Source of the DNA: Leptospira sp. 96542
Lineage (GTDB): Bacteria; Spirochaetota; Leptospiria; Leptospirales; Leptospiraceae
Assembly (NCBI GenBank): GCA_029310945.1
Contig: JARJFC010000003.1
Location: forward strand, 62,001 to 126,000
DNA: 64,000 nucleotides
Reading direction: 5' to 3'
Numbering within the stretch: the stretch's first letter is position 1; each line of letters opens with the position of its first letter. The notes beneath the pieces were generated by a model. It ran no database searches, was not told where the DNA came from, and saw only the letters and a list, made by a program, of their open reading frames with translations. This document shows positions 1 to 8,098 of the stretch, one piece after another. Made by a program: the position numbers and the translations under genes.

Positions 1-129
1 AATATCCAAATGAAACGAATTACAAATCCTGATGGGTCGGTTTCTGAAAAAGCAGAACTGAGTGATACCGAAAAACAAGAAATATTACTTAAGAATATGA
101 AACGTGTACTCGGTGAGAGTGAGCCATAA
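1..129 (+). CDS. flgH: Flagellar L-ring protein FlgH, C-terminal end (partial)
   Basis: The window opens inside a reading frame whose last 42 codons end in TAA at 127-129. The stop overlaps the ATG of flgI by one base, so the two genes are translationally coupled. The visible tail carries ITNPDGSVSEKAELSDTEKQ; the ELSDTEKQ stretch resembles the ALSDKQ motif near the C-terminus of FlgH. FlgH-FlgI-FlgJ is the usual order in flagellar operons. FlgH forms the outer-membrane L ring. The assignment comes mainly from context because too little of the protein is present to confirm it. Confidence 0.6.
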   Translation, partial: NIQMKRITNPDGSVSEKAELSDTEKQEILLKNMKRVLGESEP

Positions 130-1202
130 TGAAATTACGAATTATAATTTTACTCATTTTACTGAATGGATTTTTTAATCCAAGTTTTGCAGTGGAAACC
201 AAACTAAAGGACATTGCGCGGATTGATGCGGTTCGTGAAAACCAAGTGACCGGTTTTGGCTTGGTTGTGGGTTTGAATGGAACAGGTGATACAAAAAACC
301 CGCTTACCGAAGAAGCTTTGCAAAACTACCTAGCAGGACTCGGAGTCAATACCAAAAAGAATCTAAGGGATGCAAAAAACACTGCCTCTGTTCTCATCAC
401 TGCCAATGTGCCTGTCAATTTAAAAGAAGGTGATAAAATTGACGTTTTGGTAAGTTCACTGGGAGATGCCCGCTCACTAGAAGGCGGGGTCTTATTACAA
501 TCCCCACTCAAGGCAGGTAATGGCGAAACCATCGCAGTTGCTTCCGGTGTACTTGTGTTTGGTGGAAAAGATAAAAAAGGCAAAGGAATGGATAAAAAAT
601 CAGGATCCAATACGGGTCTTGTTCCTATGGGTGCAATACTAGAGAAGGCCATTGCAAGTGCCCCTGTATTGAAGTCGGTGAAACTCACTTTACTTGAAAA
701 AGATTATTCCACTTTGGGAAACATTGTGGATACCATCTCACAAGAGATGTCGGTCACTCCCGAAGTGATATCTCCCACAGAAATTTTAATTCCTTATCCA
801 AAAAATCCGGCAGGCAATCCGAATGCAAACGAAACCAAAATTGATCTTGGCTTTTTATCAAAATTGGAAAATCTCACGGTAAGTAGTTCACCGATTGCTC
901 GTGTTGTGATCAATGAAAGGACGGGAACGATTGTGATGGGAGCAAACATTGCCATTGATGAGGTTGCCATTTCACAACAAGGCCTTACCATCCAAATTGC
1001 CAATCGAGACAAGGCTCGGTATTTTTTCCCCATCCAAGAAGATACAAAAGGCGAATCGGTTTTTATGATCAAGGAGACCACACAAGTTTCCGATGTTGTG
1101 GCAGCTTTGAACAAAGTGGGTGCGAGTACCAAGGATATCATCTCCATTTTGGAAGCCCTAAAAAAACAGGGAGCTTTAAAAGCAGAACTTATCATTCAGT
1201 AA
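129..1202 (+). CDS. flgI: Flagellar P-ring protein FlgI
   Basis: This 357-residue exported protein forms the ring around the flagellar rod in the periplasm. An N-terminal signal peptide (about residues 1-21, ending SFA) is followed by the family hallmark KLKDIARIDAVRENQVTGFG and GLVVGLNGTGD (about residues 24-55). The C-terminal ring-building part contains IVMGANIAIDEVAISQQGL. Length matches the usual 340-370 residues. It is coupled to the upstream flgH tail and followed 27 bases later by the rod-binding protein gene. The call is secure. Confidence 0.97.
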   Translation: MKLRIIILLILLNGFFNPSFAVETKLKDIARIDAVRENQVTGFGLVVGLNGTGDTKNPLTEEALQNYLAGLGVNTKKNLRDAKNTASVLITANVPVNLKEGDKIDVLVSSLGDARSLEGGVLLQSPLKAGNGETIAVASGVLVFGGKDKKGKGMDKKSGSNTGLVPMGAILEKAIASAPVLKSVKLTLLEKDYSTLGNIVDTISQEMSVTPEVISPTEILIPYPKNPAGNPNANETKIDLGFLSKLENLTVSSSPIARVVINERTGTIVMGANIAIDEVAISQQGLTIQIANRDKARYFFPIQEDTKGESVFMIKETTQVSDVVAALNKVGASTKDIISILEALKKQGALKAELIIQ

Positions 1203-1229
1203 AATAAAAAAATACCGATAGTTATAAAG

Positions 1230-1709
1230 ATGGACATAAATAAAATCCAAGACTACACAAACAGACTTTCTCGATCGGGCGATGAACGAATCTTGAATCG
1301 GATGAAAGAGTTTTCTGGCATCCAATCAGAAGCGAGGAAGGAAGTATCCGATTTCCAATCTCTTTTGGAAAATAGATCGGATCTTATGGGTAAGGTGAGT
1401 TCCAGTTCCCTCCGAGTCCCACAAAATATTCGTGAAGAAATTGCCACAGACCCTTACCGCAAAAAATTATACGATGCCTCGGTAGAATTTGAATCTGTGT
1501 TTGTGAAAATGATGTTAAAGGAAATGAAAAATTCCGTTCACAAAGAAAAACTCATAGATGGTGGTTATGCGGAAGAAATTTTTGAGGATATGTTGTATGA
1601 TGAACATGCAAAGAATATTTCCAAAAATGAATCCATGGGGCTTGCGGAAGAGATTTACAAACAAATGTCAAGATCTCTTCCACCGATAAATAAAAATCCG
1701 TATCTTTAA
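1230..1709 (+). CDS. flgJ: FlgJ-type rod-binding protein without a muramidase domain
   Basis: The protein has 159 residues. From about residue 70 it matches the N-terminal rod-binding domain of FlgJ: YDASVEFESVFVKMMLKEMK, then GGYAEEIFEDMLYDEHAK and GLAEEIYKQMSR. FlgJ caps and helps assemble the flagellar rod. In enteric bacteria FlgJ also has a C-terminal peptidoglycan hydrolase; here the protein ends straight after the rod-binding domain, so another enzyme must open the cell wall. The extra N-terminal 65 residues look helical. It lies 27 bases after flgI, and its last four bases overlap the end of the convergent YihY gene. Confidence 0.88.
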   Translation: MDINKIQDYTNRLSRSGDERILNRMKEFSGIQSEARKEVSDFQSLLENRSDLMGKVSSSSLRVPQNIREEIATDPYRKKLYDASVEFESVFVKMMLKEMKNSVHKEKLIDGGYAEEIFEDMLYDEHAKNISKNESMGLAEEIYKQMSRSLPPINKNPYL

Positions 1710-4054
1710 GAAACCAAATCTTTAAACTGGATTTGGTTCAGTTCATTTTTCAGCTTTTCATCCAATTTAATGAGTGTTTTTGAAAGTTTGGATTCTTTCG
1801 TTAACATTGGTCCACCCAGTTTAAAACTAGATGTTTTTTCATATAAATCTGCCAAAAATATATGTTCTTTGAGTTTGGTCGGCGCAACTGTCTCCATATC
1901 AGTTTTAGAAACAAAACCTTGGTCTTGTAAGGTGTTTAATATTGTTTTGATATCCTTTTCAGGTAACATCATTTTTTTTCGCAACTTGGAAAGTGGGATA
2001 AAATCTCCTTTTTTATCTTGATATTCATAACACAAAATCAAAAACTCTAAAGTTTTGTAAAACTCATAAGTAATTTTATCATCCACATCGTCAAACGGAT
2101 GTTTTGGCAATAAATACCTGTCTGGAAATTGTAAAGTGGCCGTAACTTCAGCACCATATAGAATGATCGCAGAAACTGAATATATTGTGAGAAGTAATAT
2201 GGGAATGGCTGCCAGAGCCTTGTAAACTAACATAGTTTTTTCGGTGAAAGATGTAATGTAGATATTGATAAAACCCCAAAAGAAGAGAATGAGGATAACA
2301 CCTGTCACAGCCGCACCTAAACTCGCAACACGAACAGGCACTTTCGTGTTGGGAATGAGGGTGAAAATAAGAACAAAAAATAGCCATAAAGAGAGTAGAG
2401 GAAGTAAAATTTGAAAAATATTAAATAAAGAAAAAAATGATTTTCCACCTTGGTATTTTTTCCAAATAGTTTTTCCTGAATTGTCTTCTTCGACCCGGAC
2501 CAGTTTGTTAAATTCGCCCACACCCAGTATACCCAAAATAGAATCATTTGTAATCTCACTCGAAGAGATTGACTCTGGGTTTGTGTAGTCTTCTTCCACT
2601 TCCTCATTGGATTCTGTATTTGAGTTTAGGTTTTGATTCAGTTTTTTAAGATGTACCAAATCAAGGATCGATCCACCTTTTGTTTGATAGGTGGTAGTCC
2701 AGTTTTCCCCTGCATCTTCAGAAAGTAGAATATCTCCAACTGAATTTAAGATAAAAATATCATACTCCCTGCTTTTATTTGAGGGAAAAACCCACACCCT
2801 ATCGTATGAATATTTTCTGTGGCTAAGATCTTGCCAATTATAACCACCATCGGTCGTTTTGAATATAGCCCCGTTATCTCCGACCAAAAAACCTATTTCA
2901 CGATCTAAAAAAGCAATATCATTTAAAGGTTTACCTGAAATGGTTTGTGGAAAAAAACTATTCCCACCATCACTCGTTTTCCAAAGCCTTCCTTCCCTAT
3001 CGAGTATAAAGCCGTCTTTGTCTGAAAAAAAACGAACTTTGATTGGTGTGATATTCGTGTCAGAAAATCTTCTAATTTCTTTGAGTGGTTTTTCAAAATC
3101 ATAACGAAGGGTTCTTGTGTCTTGGGTGAGAATAAAAAGTGTATCTAAATCAGTGGCTCCAAAGTCCTTTACCAATATTCCTTTTAGCGAATGTACTTTC
3201 CAGGAAGTGCCATGATTATTAGAATAGAGTAATGTGCCTTCTTCTGAAATAGTGAATATATCTTCACCGACATTACGGATACGGAAAAAATTTTCTTTTT
3301 TAATGTCTGGTTTTTTACAAGTTCCTGTTTCCACTGTTTCAAAATCAATACAGAGCATATTTTCAAAATCGATGGCATTGTTTGGTATAAAAGAAATTTT
3401 TTGACCTAACTCCAAAACTCGGCCAATATTGCCTTTTTCTCCAGCCACCCAGATTTCACCTTTCTCAGTTGTGACAATGGATTTTAGATGGGGGGCACGA
3501 ACTTGATCCGAAATTTTATCTGTAATACTTTTTCCCACCAAAAATAAAAGTGGTCCAAATGAAATGAGAAAAAAATAAAAAACAAATTTGTTAATGAATG
3601 TTCGGTGTAAATCAATTTTCCAAATGGTATGAAATGCTTTCTCTAGTGAACGCAAAACAGCAGTAGCTGAAAAGATAAAAACAATAAATCCAACGGCTCC
3701 AATTTGGGAAGCAGTACTAATGATATCGTTCAATGTTTCGATGTACGGACTGACATCAAACTGAATGTTATTACGAATCAAAAAAGAATTGATTTCATCA
3801 AGAAGTTCATCTTGCCTTGTGTGAATTCCTGATGCAACAGTGATGAGTGCAAGTGCAACGGTTAAGGTAGGAATGAGGGTGACGATGGTGGTATATGCAA
3901 GACTTGAGGCAATGACCAAACAATCATCTAACATAAATCGATGGACAGAAACGAGAAGGACTCGTAAAGCCAAGATAGATTTACGTTTGAAACCGTTTGT
4001 TTCAGGTATGGTAAACCATTTGATAAGAAGAGGGTTTTCTTTGATTATTTCCAT
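1706..4054 (-). CDS. YihY/BrkB-family membrane protein with a large inserted propeller-like domain
   Basis: At 782 residues this is more than twice the usual YihY length (about 280-420). Residues 1-185 hold the first YihY membrane segments (about 43-75, 112-135 and 155-175), including LAYTTIVTLIPTLTVALALI. Residues 188-535 are soluble and carry repeats such as TSDGGNSF, VGDNGAIFKTTDGGYNW and SEDAGENW, the signature of Ycf48/BNR-type beta-propellers. The remaining YihY membrane segments follow (about 540-640, with AEVTATLQFPDR). The C-terminal 130 residues look like a cytoplasmic winged helix (LSKLRKKMMLPEKDIKTIL). If the N-terminus is inside, the insert faces the periplasm. It is the last gene of a five-gene minus-strand run, 11 bases after a methyltransferase gene. 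The function of YihY proteins is not established. Confidence 0.88.
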   Translation of the reverse strand: MEIIKENPLLIKWFTIPETNGFKRKSILALRVLLVSVHRFMLDDCLVIASSLAYTTIVTLIPTLTVALALITVASGIHTRQDELLDEINSFLIRNNIQFDVSPYIETLNDIISTASQIGAVGFIVFIFSATAVLRSLEKAFHTIWKIDLHRTFINKFVFYFFLISFGPLLFLVGKSITDKISDQVRAPHLKSIVTTEKGEIWVAGEKGNIGRVLELGQKISFIPNNAIDFENMLCIDFETVETGTCKKPDIKKENFFRIRNVGEDIFTISEEGTLLYSNNHGTSWKVHSLKGILVKDFGATDLDTLFILTQDTRTLRYDFEKPLKEIRRFSDTNITPIKVRFFSDKDGFILDREGRLWKTSDGGNSFFPQTISGKPLNDIAFLDREIGFLVGDNGAIFKTTDGGYNWQDLSHRKYSYDRVWVFPSNKSREYDIFILNSVGDILLSEDAGENWTTTYQTKGGSILDLVHLKKLNQNLNSNTESNEEVEEDYTNPESISSSEITNDSILGILGVGEFNKLVRVEEDNSGKTIWKKYQGGKSFFSLFNIFQILLPLLSLWLFFVLIFTLIPNTKVPVRVASLGAAVTGVILILFFWGFINIYITSFTEKTMLVYKALAAIPILLLTIYSVSAIILYGAEVTATLQFPDRYLLPKHPFDDVDDKITYEFYKTLEFLILCYEYQDKKGDFIPLSKLRKKMMLPEKDIKTILNTLQDQGFVSKTDMETVAPTKLKEHIFLADLYEKTSSFKLGGPMLTKESKLSKTLIKLDEKLKNELNQIQFKDLVS

Positions 4055-4065
4055 CGAGTGAAATC

Positions 4066-4944
4066 CTATTTTTTCAATGCATACAAAACATAACTAGAAG
4101 TAAAAGGAAAACCTTTCTTTTTAAAAAATGAAAGTATATGGTACCGAATGATGGGTACCCACTTTAAAAAATCTTTCCAAGTTTTAAAACTGCCCTTAGA
4201 TTTTTTTAATTTTGGAATCAAACCAAAATCTACGCCAAAATAGGAAATATATTGATGAAATTGGTAATGAGTCAATATATTTTTCAAAATAGTATCTGAG
4301 TAATAGAACACATGACCTGGCATATAATAATGGTAGGCCGAACCCGATTCTTTCGCTTGCCAGCCCTCAAAGTTGGCAGTTTGTAAAACAAGTAAACCAC
4401 CTGGTTTGAGTATCCTTGTTATTTCCTGGAAGAATCGTTTTGGATTTTCGATATGTTCAATGACTTCAATCATTGTGATCACAGAAAAAAAGGAACTAGG
4501 AAAATTTGCATCCAATAGGTTACCATTGAATGTGCTAATTCCATTCGCATTTGCATAGTCACTAGCATATTTGGAAATTTCTACACCCTGTACTGTGAAT
4601 CCTTTTTTTTTTGCGCGGGCGAGTAATCCTCCAAATGAGGAGCCAATGTCTAAAAAATTGCCAGATTTTACAAATTTTTGAATATTTTTGATCCGTGCAT
4701 CCCACACATAAGAAAAATATTTTCCTAAACTCCTTTCGTCTGTATAAGAATATTCTGCTTTTCCGGTATAGTATTCTTCGTTATAAAGAGTATTTTGTTT
4801 TGGCCTAGGGTTTAGGGCTTGTAAATTGCAAGTTTTACAAATTTGAATATTTAAGTCTTTGTAATTGCCTGTTGTTTTGTATAGCGGAACCCATTCACAA
4901 TTTGAATTGAGCGGGCATTCGTCTTTTAAATGAATTAAATCCAT
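4066..4944 (-). CDS. Class I SAM-dependent methyltransferase with N-terminal cysteine cluster
   Basis: The protein has 292 residues. The SAM-binding motif is FLDIGSSFGGLLARAKKKGF (about residues 97-116), followed by VQGVEIS and the post-motif VITMIEVIEHIENPKRFFQE with LKPGGLLVLQT. These place it with the Methyltransf_11/23 type often found in glycan and secondary-metabolite clusters. The first 45 residues contain ECPLNSNC and QICKTCNLQALNPRP, four cysteines that could bind a metal. It follows the next upstream methyltransferase by one base. The substrate is unknown; a cell-surface sugar or a small molecule made with the ATP-grasp enzyme is possible. Confidence 0.85.
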   Translation of the reverse strand: MDLIHLKDECPLNSNCEWVPLYKTTGNYKDLNIQICKTCNLQALNPRPKQNTLYNEEYYTGKAEYSYTDERSLGKYFSYVWDARIKNIQKFVKSGNFLDIGSSFGGLLARAKKKGFTVQGVEISKYASDYANANGISTFNGNLLDANFPSSFFSVITMIEVIEHIENPKRFFQEITRILKPGGLLVLQTANFEGWQAKESGSAYHYYMPGHVFYYSDTILKNILTHYQFHQYISYFGVDFGLIPKLKKSKGSFKTWKDFLKWVPIIRYHILSFFKKKGFPFTSSYVLYALKK

Positions 4945-4945
4945 T

Positions 4946-5554
4946 TTATTTCTGTGCTAAAAAAAACCAGTGGCAGATTCGTTCCTCCAATTTACCAAGG
5001 GGAGTACGTTCTGAATACCCAATGGACACGGATTTAAAAATGGATAAAAAATCTTTTAACTCGGATAACGAATATGTCTCGGCATAACCTCCATCGAGGT
5101 CTGTTAAATTCATTTTACCATTATCGATTTTTAAATGGCTGTCCCCTGTGGAACGAATGGATCCTAACATATAACCATTGTCGTCGAGTGTTTCATACAA
5201 AGAGGCCAAGATTGATTTTGCTACTTCTCTCTGGTTATAATGAAAAACACCCCAACTCAGAATGAGCCCAAATTCATTTTTTTGAAACGGAAAATCCCCT
5301 TCTTTCGTATGGAACAAGCGGATGGGAAGGTTTTCCAATTTTAAATTGGATATAGTCGTTTCTGAATTATCACAAGCTGTCACCGTATAACCAAAATTAT
5401 GCAAAAGTATGCTATGGCGACCTGAGCCGCAGCCGAAATCAAGGGCACTTTTGTTATCTGGTTGGACGCGCGCAAGAAGACGCACCAAATTCTCGTCAGG
5501 GAAGGTCAGTTTTGACTTGGGACGATTGTAATGGGTGTCCCAGACGTTTTTCAT
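4946..5554 (-). CDS. Class I SAM-dependent methyltransferase
   Basis: About 202 residues starting MKNVWDTHYN. The ATG at 5554 overlaps the stop of the upstream ATP-grasp gene in an ATGA arrangement, which is why I prefer it to the in-frame codon 11 residues earlier. The SAM-binding motif is SALDFGCGSGRHSILLHNFG, followed by VTACDNSETTI, then LILSWGVFHYNQ in the motif IV region. The length and motif order fit small Methyltransf_25/TehB-like enzymes. It is coupled to the ATP-grasp enzyme, so the two probably act on the same pathway. The substrate cannot be told from sequence. Confidence 0.86.
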   Translation of the reverse strand: MKNVWDTHYNRPKSKLTFPDENLVRLLARVQPDNKSALDFGCGSGRHSILLHNFGYTVTACDNSETTISNLKLENLPIRLFHTKEGDFPFQKNEFGLILSWGVFHYNQREVAKSILASLYETLDDNGYMLGSIRSTGDSHLKIDNGKMNLTDLDGGYAETYSLSELKDFLSIFKSVSIGYSERTPLGKLEERICHWFFLAQK

Positions 5555-6747
5555 AAATCGAGTCTTCCTTGGATACCCAAAAGCCAAGTTTCTGTTTGGA
5601 CATTTTGTTTGGTGGATATCCCAAAAACTTGGGTACGTCTATGGTTCCCTTCAAGGCCATCCAAACTAGAACCTACTGGAATGAGTTGTTTTTCAAAAAA
5701 TACAGTTTCGCCAAACTCTGGTTTTAGGACAAAACTCTGTTTTACTTTTTTTTGCCGATCGTTTGGTAATACAAAAACGAGTGCTGATTTTTTTTTAAGT
5801 AAATCATCATTCGCTAAAAATTCGGGTCTTGTTTTTTCTCCAATGGTAACAGATAAAAAATCTTTGAAATAATTATACCCATAATGGTAAGGGATGAGTG
5901 TATCTGCTAAAAATTCTCCACCCACCTCAGGAGCCGCTTCAATAAAATGGCATTCTTTGTTTTTTGTAATGATAAACTCTGCCACAAAAGCACCTGTTTT
6001 TAGTTTGGTGGCTTTTGTTATGGCTTGGCATAACATTTTTAGTTCGCCTGCCATATCCAAATGTTTCGAAGGTGCAATGTGCGCAATTTCCACAAAACTA
6101 GGTTTGCCCTTGGTGATTTTGTCAGTGATGGAAATAAGATAAAACTTTGAACTAATGACAAAACCGAGAACTGTAACTTCTTCCCCCTCTACGAATGGTT
6201 CCATAAGGAATGAGTCGCTTACCTTTAGCTTAGAAAATTTTTTAAATTCGGATTCTGTTTCAAAAACTTGGATTCCCATTTTGCCAGAACCGTTTTTGGG
6301 TTTGGTAATGACTGGAAATTGGATGTTTGGTTTTTTTTCTGTGAGTTTACGAAGGTTGGTATAGGGAATAGGGGTTGGAACTCCCACTTTCAAAACTTTA
6401 CCCTTCACATCTTCCTTATTTAAAAAGAGAGAAACACTTTGGACAGGGTTACCTTTTAGTTTTAATTTTTCAGCTAAGTAAGAAGTGGTGTAGGTGGCTT
6501 TTCCAAAAGACCTTGTGCCCACTCCTAAAAGTTTATAAGGAAGGGGAACCTGGCTCATAGCATGTAGGATCTTTCTATATTCATGCGTAGATTCTAATAT
6601 TTTAATATCAGAATCTATAAAACCAGGAGCAGATGGGTTTTTGTCCACCGCAATGACTTTTAAGCCCCTTTCTTTGGCGGCTTTGATGAGTGGAATTTGG
6701 TTTGCCCCCGCCCCAATGGACAGGTAACTGCCAGTGAGTTTTTTCAT
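5551..6747 (-). CDS. ATP-grasp domain ligase of unknown substrate
   Basis: The protein has 398 residues. The N-terminus (YLSIGAGANQIPLIKAAKER, VIAVDKNPSAPGF) is the Rossmann-like preATP-grasp domain found in PurK/CarB-type enzymes. The central ATP-grasp part shows FPVITKPKNGSGKMGIQVF (nucleotide-binding lysine and glycine loop, about residues 145-163), FLMEPFVEGEEVTVLGFV, and the metal site HFIEAAPEVGGEFLADTL near residue 270. ATP-grasp enzymes join a carboxylate to an amine or thiol through an acylphosphate. It starts three bases after the RRM gene and overlaps the methyltransferase gene by four bases. The product could be a small peptide or modified amino acid, but this is inference. Confidence 0.82.
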   Translation of the reverse strand: MKKLTGSYLSIGAGANQIPLIKAAKERGLKVIAVDKNPSAPGFIDSDIKILESTHEYRKILHAMSQVPLPYKLLGVGTRSFGKATYTTSYLAEKLKLKGNPVQSVSLFLNKEDVKGKVLKVGVPTPIPYTNLRKLTEKKPNIQFPVITKPKNGSGKMGIQVFETESEFKKFSKLKVSDSFLMEPFVEGEEVTVLGFVISSKFYLISITDKITKGKPSFVEIAHIAPSKHLDMAGELKMLCQAITKATKLKTGAFVAEFIITKNKECHFIEAAPEVGGEFLADTLIPYHYGYNYFKDFLSVTIGEKTRPEFLANDDLLKKKSALVFVLPNDRQKKVKQSFVLKPEFGETVFFEKQLIPVGSSLDGLEGNHRRTQVFGISTKQNVQTETWLLGIQGRLDL

Positions 6748-6750
6748 AGG

Positions 6751-7119
6751 TTAGGAACCGCGGCTCCCCCCTCGGCGTTGTACACCTGTCATACCACCGC
6801 CACCAGTCTGGCTCCGACCAAAACTTGGTTTGGCCACGGCTGGACTGCCTTTCTTTTTGGCAGCCTCGTTCGCTTCTTTGGTGAGATCTTCTTGGTTCAC
6901 AACCACAATGTTTTTGCCTTCCACTTCCTTCCCGTTCAGTGCTTGGATGGCTTTTTTAGCGTCCTCGTCTGGCATTTCTGCTGTTCCGTAACCGAGGGAT
7001 ACCTTGGTGATTTTATCACGTTTGATGGCAACCTGATCCACCTTTCCATGTTTGGAAAGGAGATCCTTTAACGCATCGTCCGAGAGTGACTGGGGGAGGT
7101 TTCCGATGGATAATTTCAT
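6751..7119 (-). CDS. Single-RRM RNA-binding protein with Gly/Arg-rich tail
   Basis: The protein has 122 residues. It is one RNA-recognition motif: RNP2-like LSIGNLP at residues 3-9 and a degenerate RNP1 (SLGYGTAEM, near residue 42) that keeps the aromatic position but lacks the usual basic first residue. The tail from about residue 90 is rich in Gly, Arg and Ser (GRSQTGGGGMTGVQRRGGSR) and resembles RGG boxes that add non-specific RNA affinity. It is the first gene of the five-gene minus-strand run ending with the YihY protein and faces the divergent flagellar rod gene at 7238. Bacterial RRM proteins are often linked to cold response; that link is not shown here. Confidence 0.9.
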   Translation of the reverse strand: MKLSIGNLPQSLSDDALKDLLSKHGKVDQVAIKRDKITKVSLGYGTAEMPDEDAKKAIQALNGKEVEGKNIVVVNQEDLTKEANEAAKKKGSPAVAKPSFGRSQTGGGGMTGVQRRGGSRGS

Positions 7120-7237
7120 TCTATCTTGGTAGTTGGGTTTTCAGAAAACTTCAACTCTTTTTTGACTATGTCCCATTTTCTCTTGGGGAAATGGAAAAAG
7201 AGGCCGATGTTTTTCCTAAGGAAAGGGGATTAGTTTT

Positions 7238-8098
7238 ATGCTTCGAGGACTCTATACAGGTGCAAACGGAATGATTTCGCAACAGGTGCGGATGGATGTG
7301 ATTGCAAACAACCTTGCCAACGTAGACAAAACCGGTTTTAAGAAGGACACCACTGTTTTCAAAACCTTTCCGGAAATGCTCTTACATAGATACTCTGAAG
7401 ATGGGATCGGCAAAACCCCGATGGGAAGTTTTGATACCTCACCTGTTGTCGGTAAACTGGGATTTGGTGCCGAGGTGAATGAAGTGTACACTCGGTTCGA
7501 ACAAGGTGCTGTCAAAAAAACTGACAATGGTTTTGATCTAATGTTACAAGACCAACCAGGTATGGAAAAACCCGCATTTTTTACGGTTCTCACGAACCGA
7601 GGTGAGCGGCTAACACGGAGTGGAAGTTTTATTTTAGATAAAAATGGGTTTGTTGTTACACCCCAAGGTTTTCCCTTACTTGGCGAAAAAGGCCCCATCC
7701 AGGTGAACCAAGGAAATTTTTTGGTGAAAGAAAATGGAGAAGTTTACATCAATGGTCGTATTGGCACGGATCCAAAGGATGGAACAAATCTTTCTGAAAA
7801 TAGGTTCGATGACCCGGTGTTACTTGACAAATTAAAAATCCGAACGGTCGAAAACCCAAGGCACTTAGACAAAGAAGGGGATAGTTTTTATGCAGACACC
7901 CCTGAGTCGGGAGAACCAACGGCCTTCCCAGAACTCATATCCCCCCAAGTTTTACAAGGATTCCTCGAAGCGTCCAATGTAAGTGTTGTCACAGAAATGG
8001 TGGATATGATCGAAGTGAACCGCGCCTACGAAGCCAATTCCAAAACAATGCAAACCCAAGACAGTTTACTGGGAAGGTTGTTTGAAGTCATTCGTTAG
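7238..8098 (+). CDS. flgF: Flagellar rod/hook-basal body protein, FlgF/FlgG family (FlhO-like)
   Basis: The protein has 286 residues. It begins with the rod-protein signature [20 protein letters not shown] followed by [15 protein letters not shown], and ends with the paired C-terminal helix [20 protein letters not shown]. Both ends are the polymerising helices shared by FlgF, FlgG and FlgE; the length suits FlgF/FlgG rather than the hook. Spirochaetes and Firmicutes often have two such genes (flhO/flhP). I use flgF because FlgG normally lies next to flgA-flgH, but I cannot separate the two firmly. A GGGG-containing ribosome site precedes the ATG. The AraC-type gene starts directly after its stop. 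Confidence 0.88.
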   Translation: MLRGLYTGANGMISQQVRMDVIANNLANVDKTGFKKDTTVFKTFPEMLLHRYSEDGIGKTPMGSFDTSPVVGKLGFGAEVNEVYTRFEQGAVKKTDNGFDLMLQDQPGMEKPAFFTVLTNRGERLTRSGSFILDKNGFVVTPQGFPLLGEKGPIQVNQGNFLVKENGEVYINGRIGTDPKDGTNLSENRFDDPVLLDKLKIRTVENPRHLDKEGDSFYADTPESGEPTAFPELISPQVLQGFLEASNVSVVTEMVDMIEVNRAYEANSKTMQTQDSLLGRLFEVIR

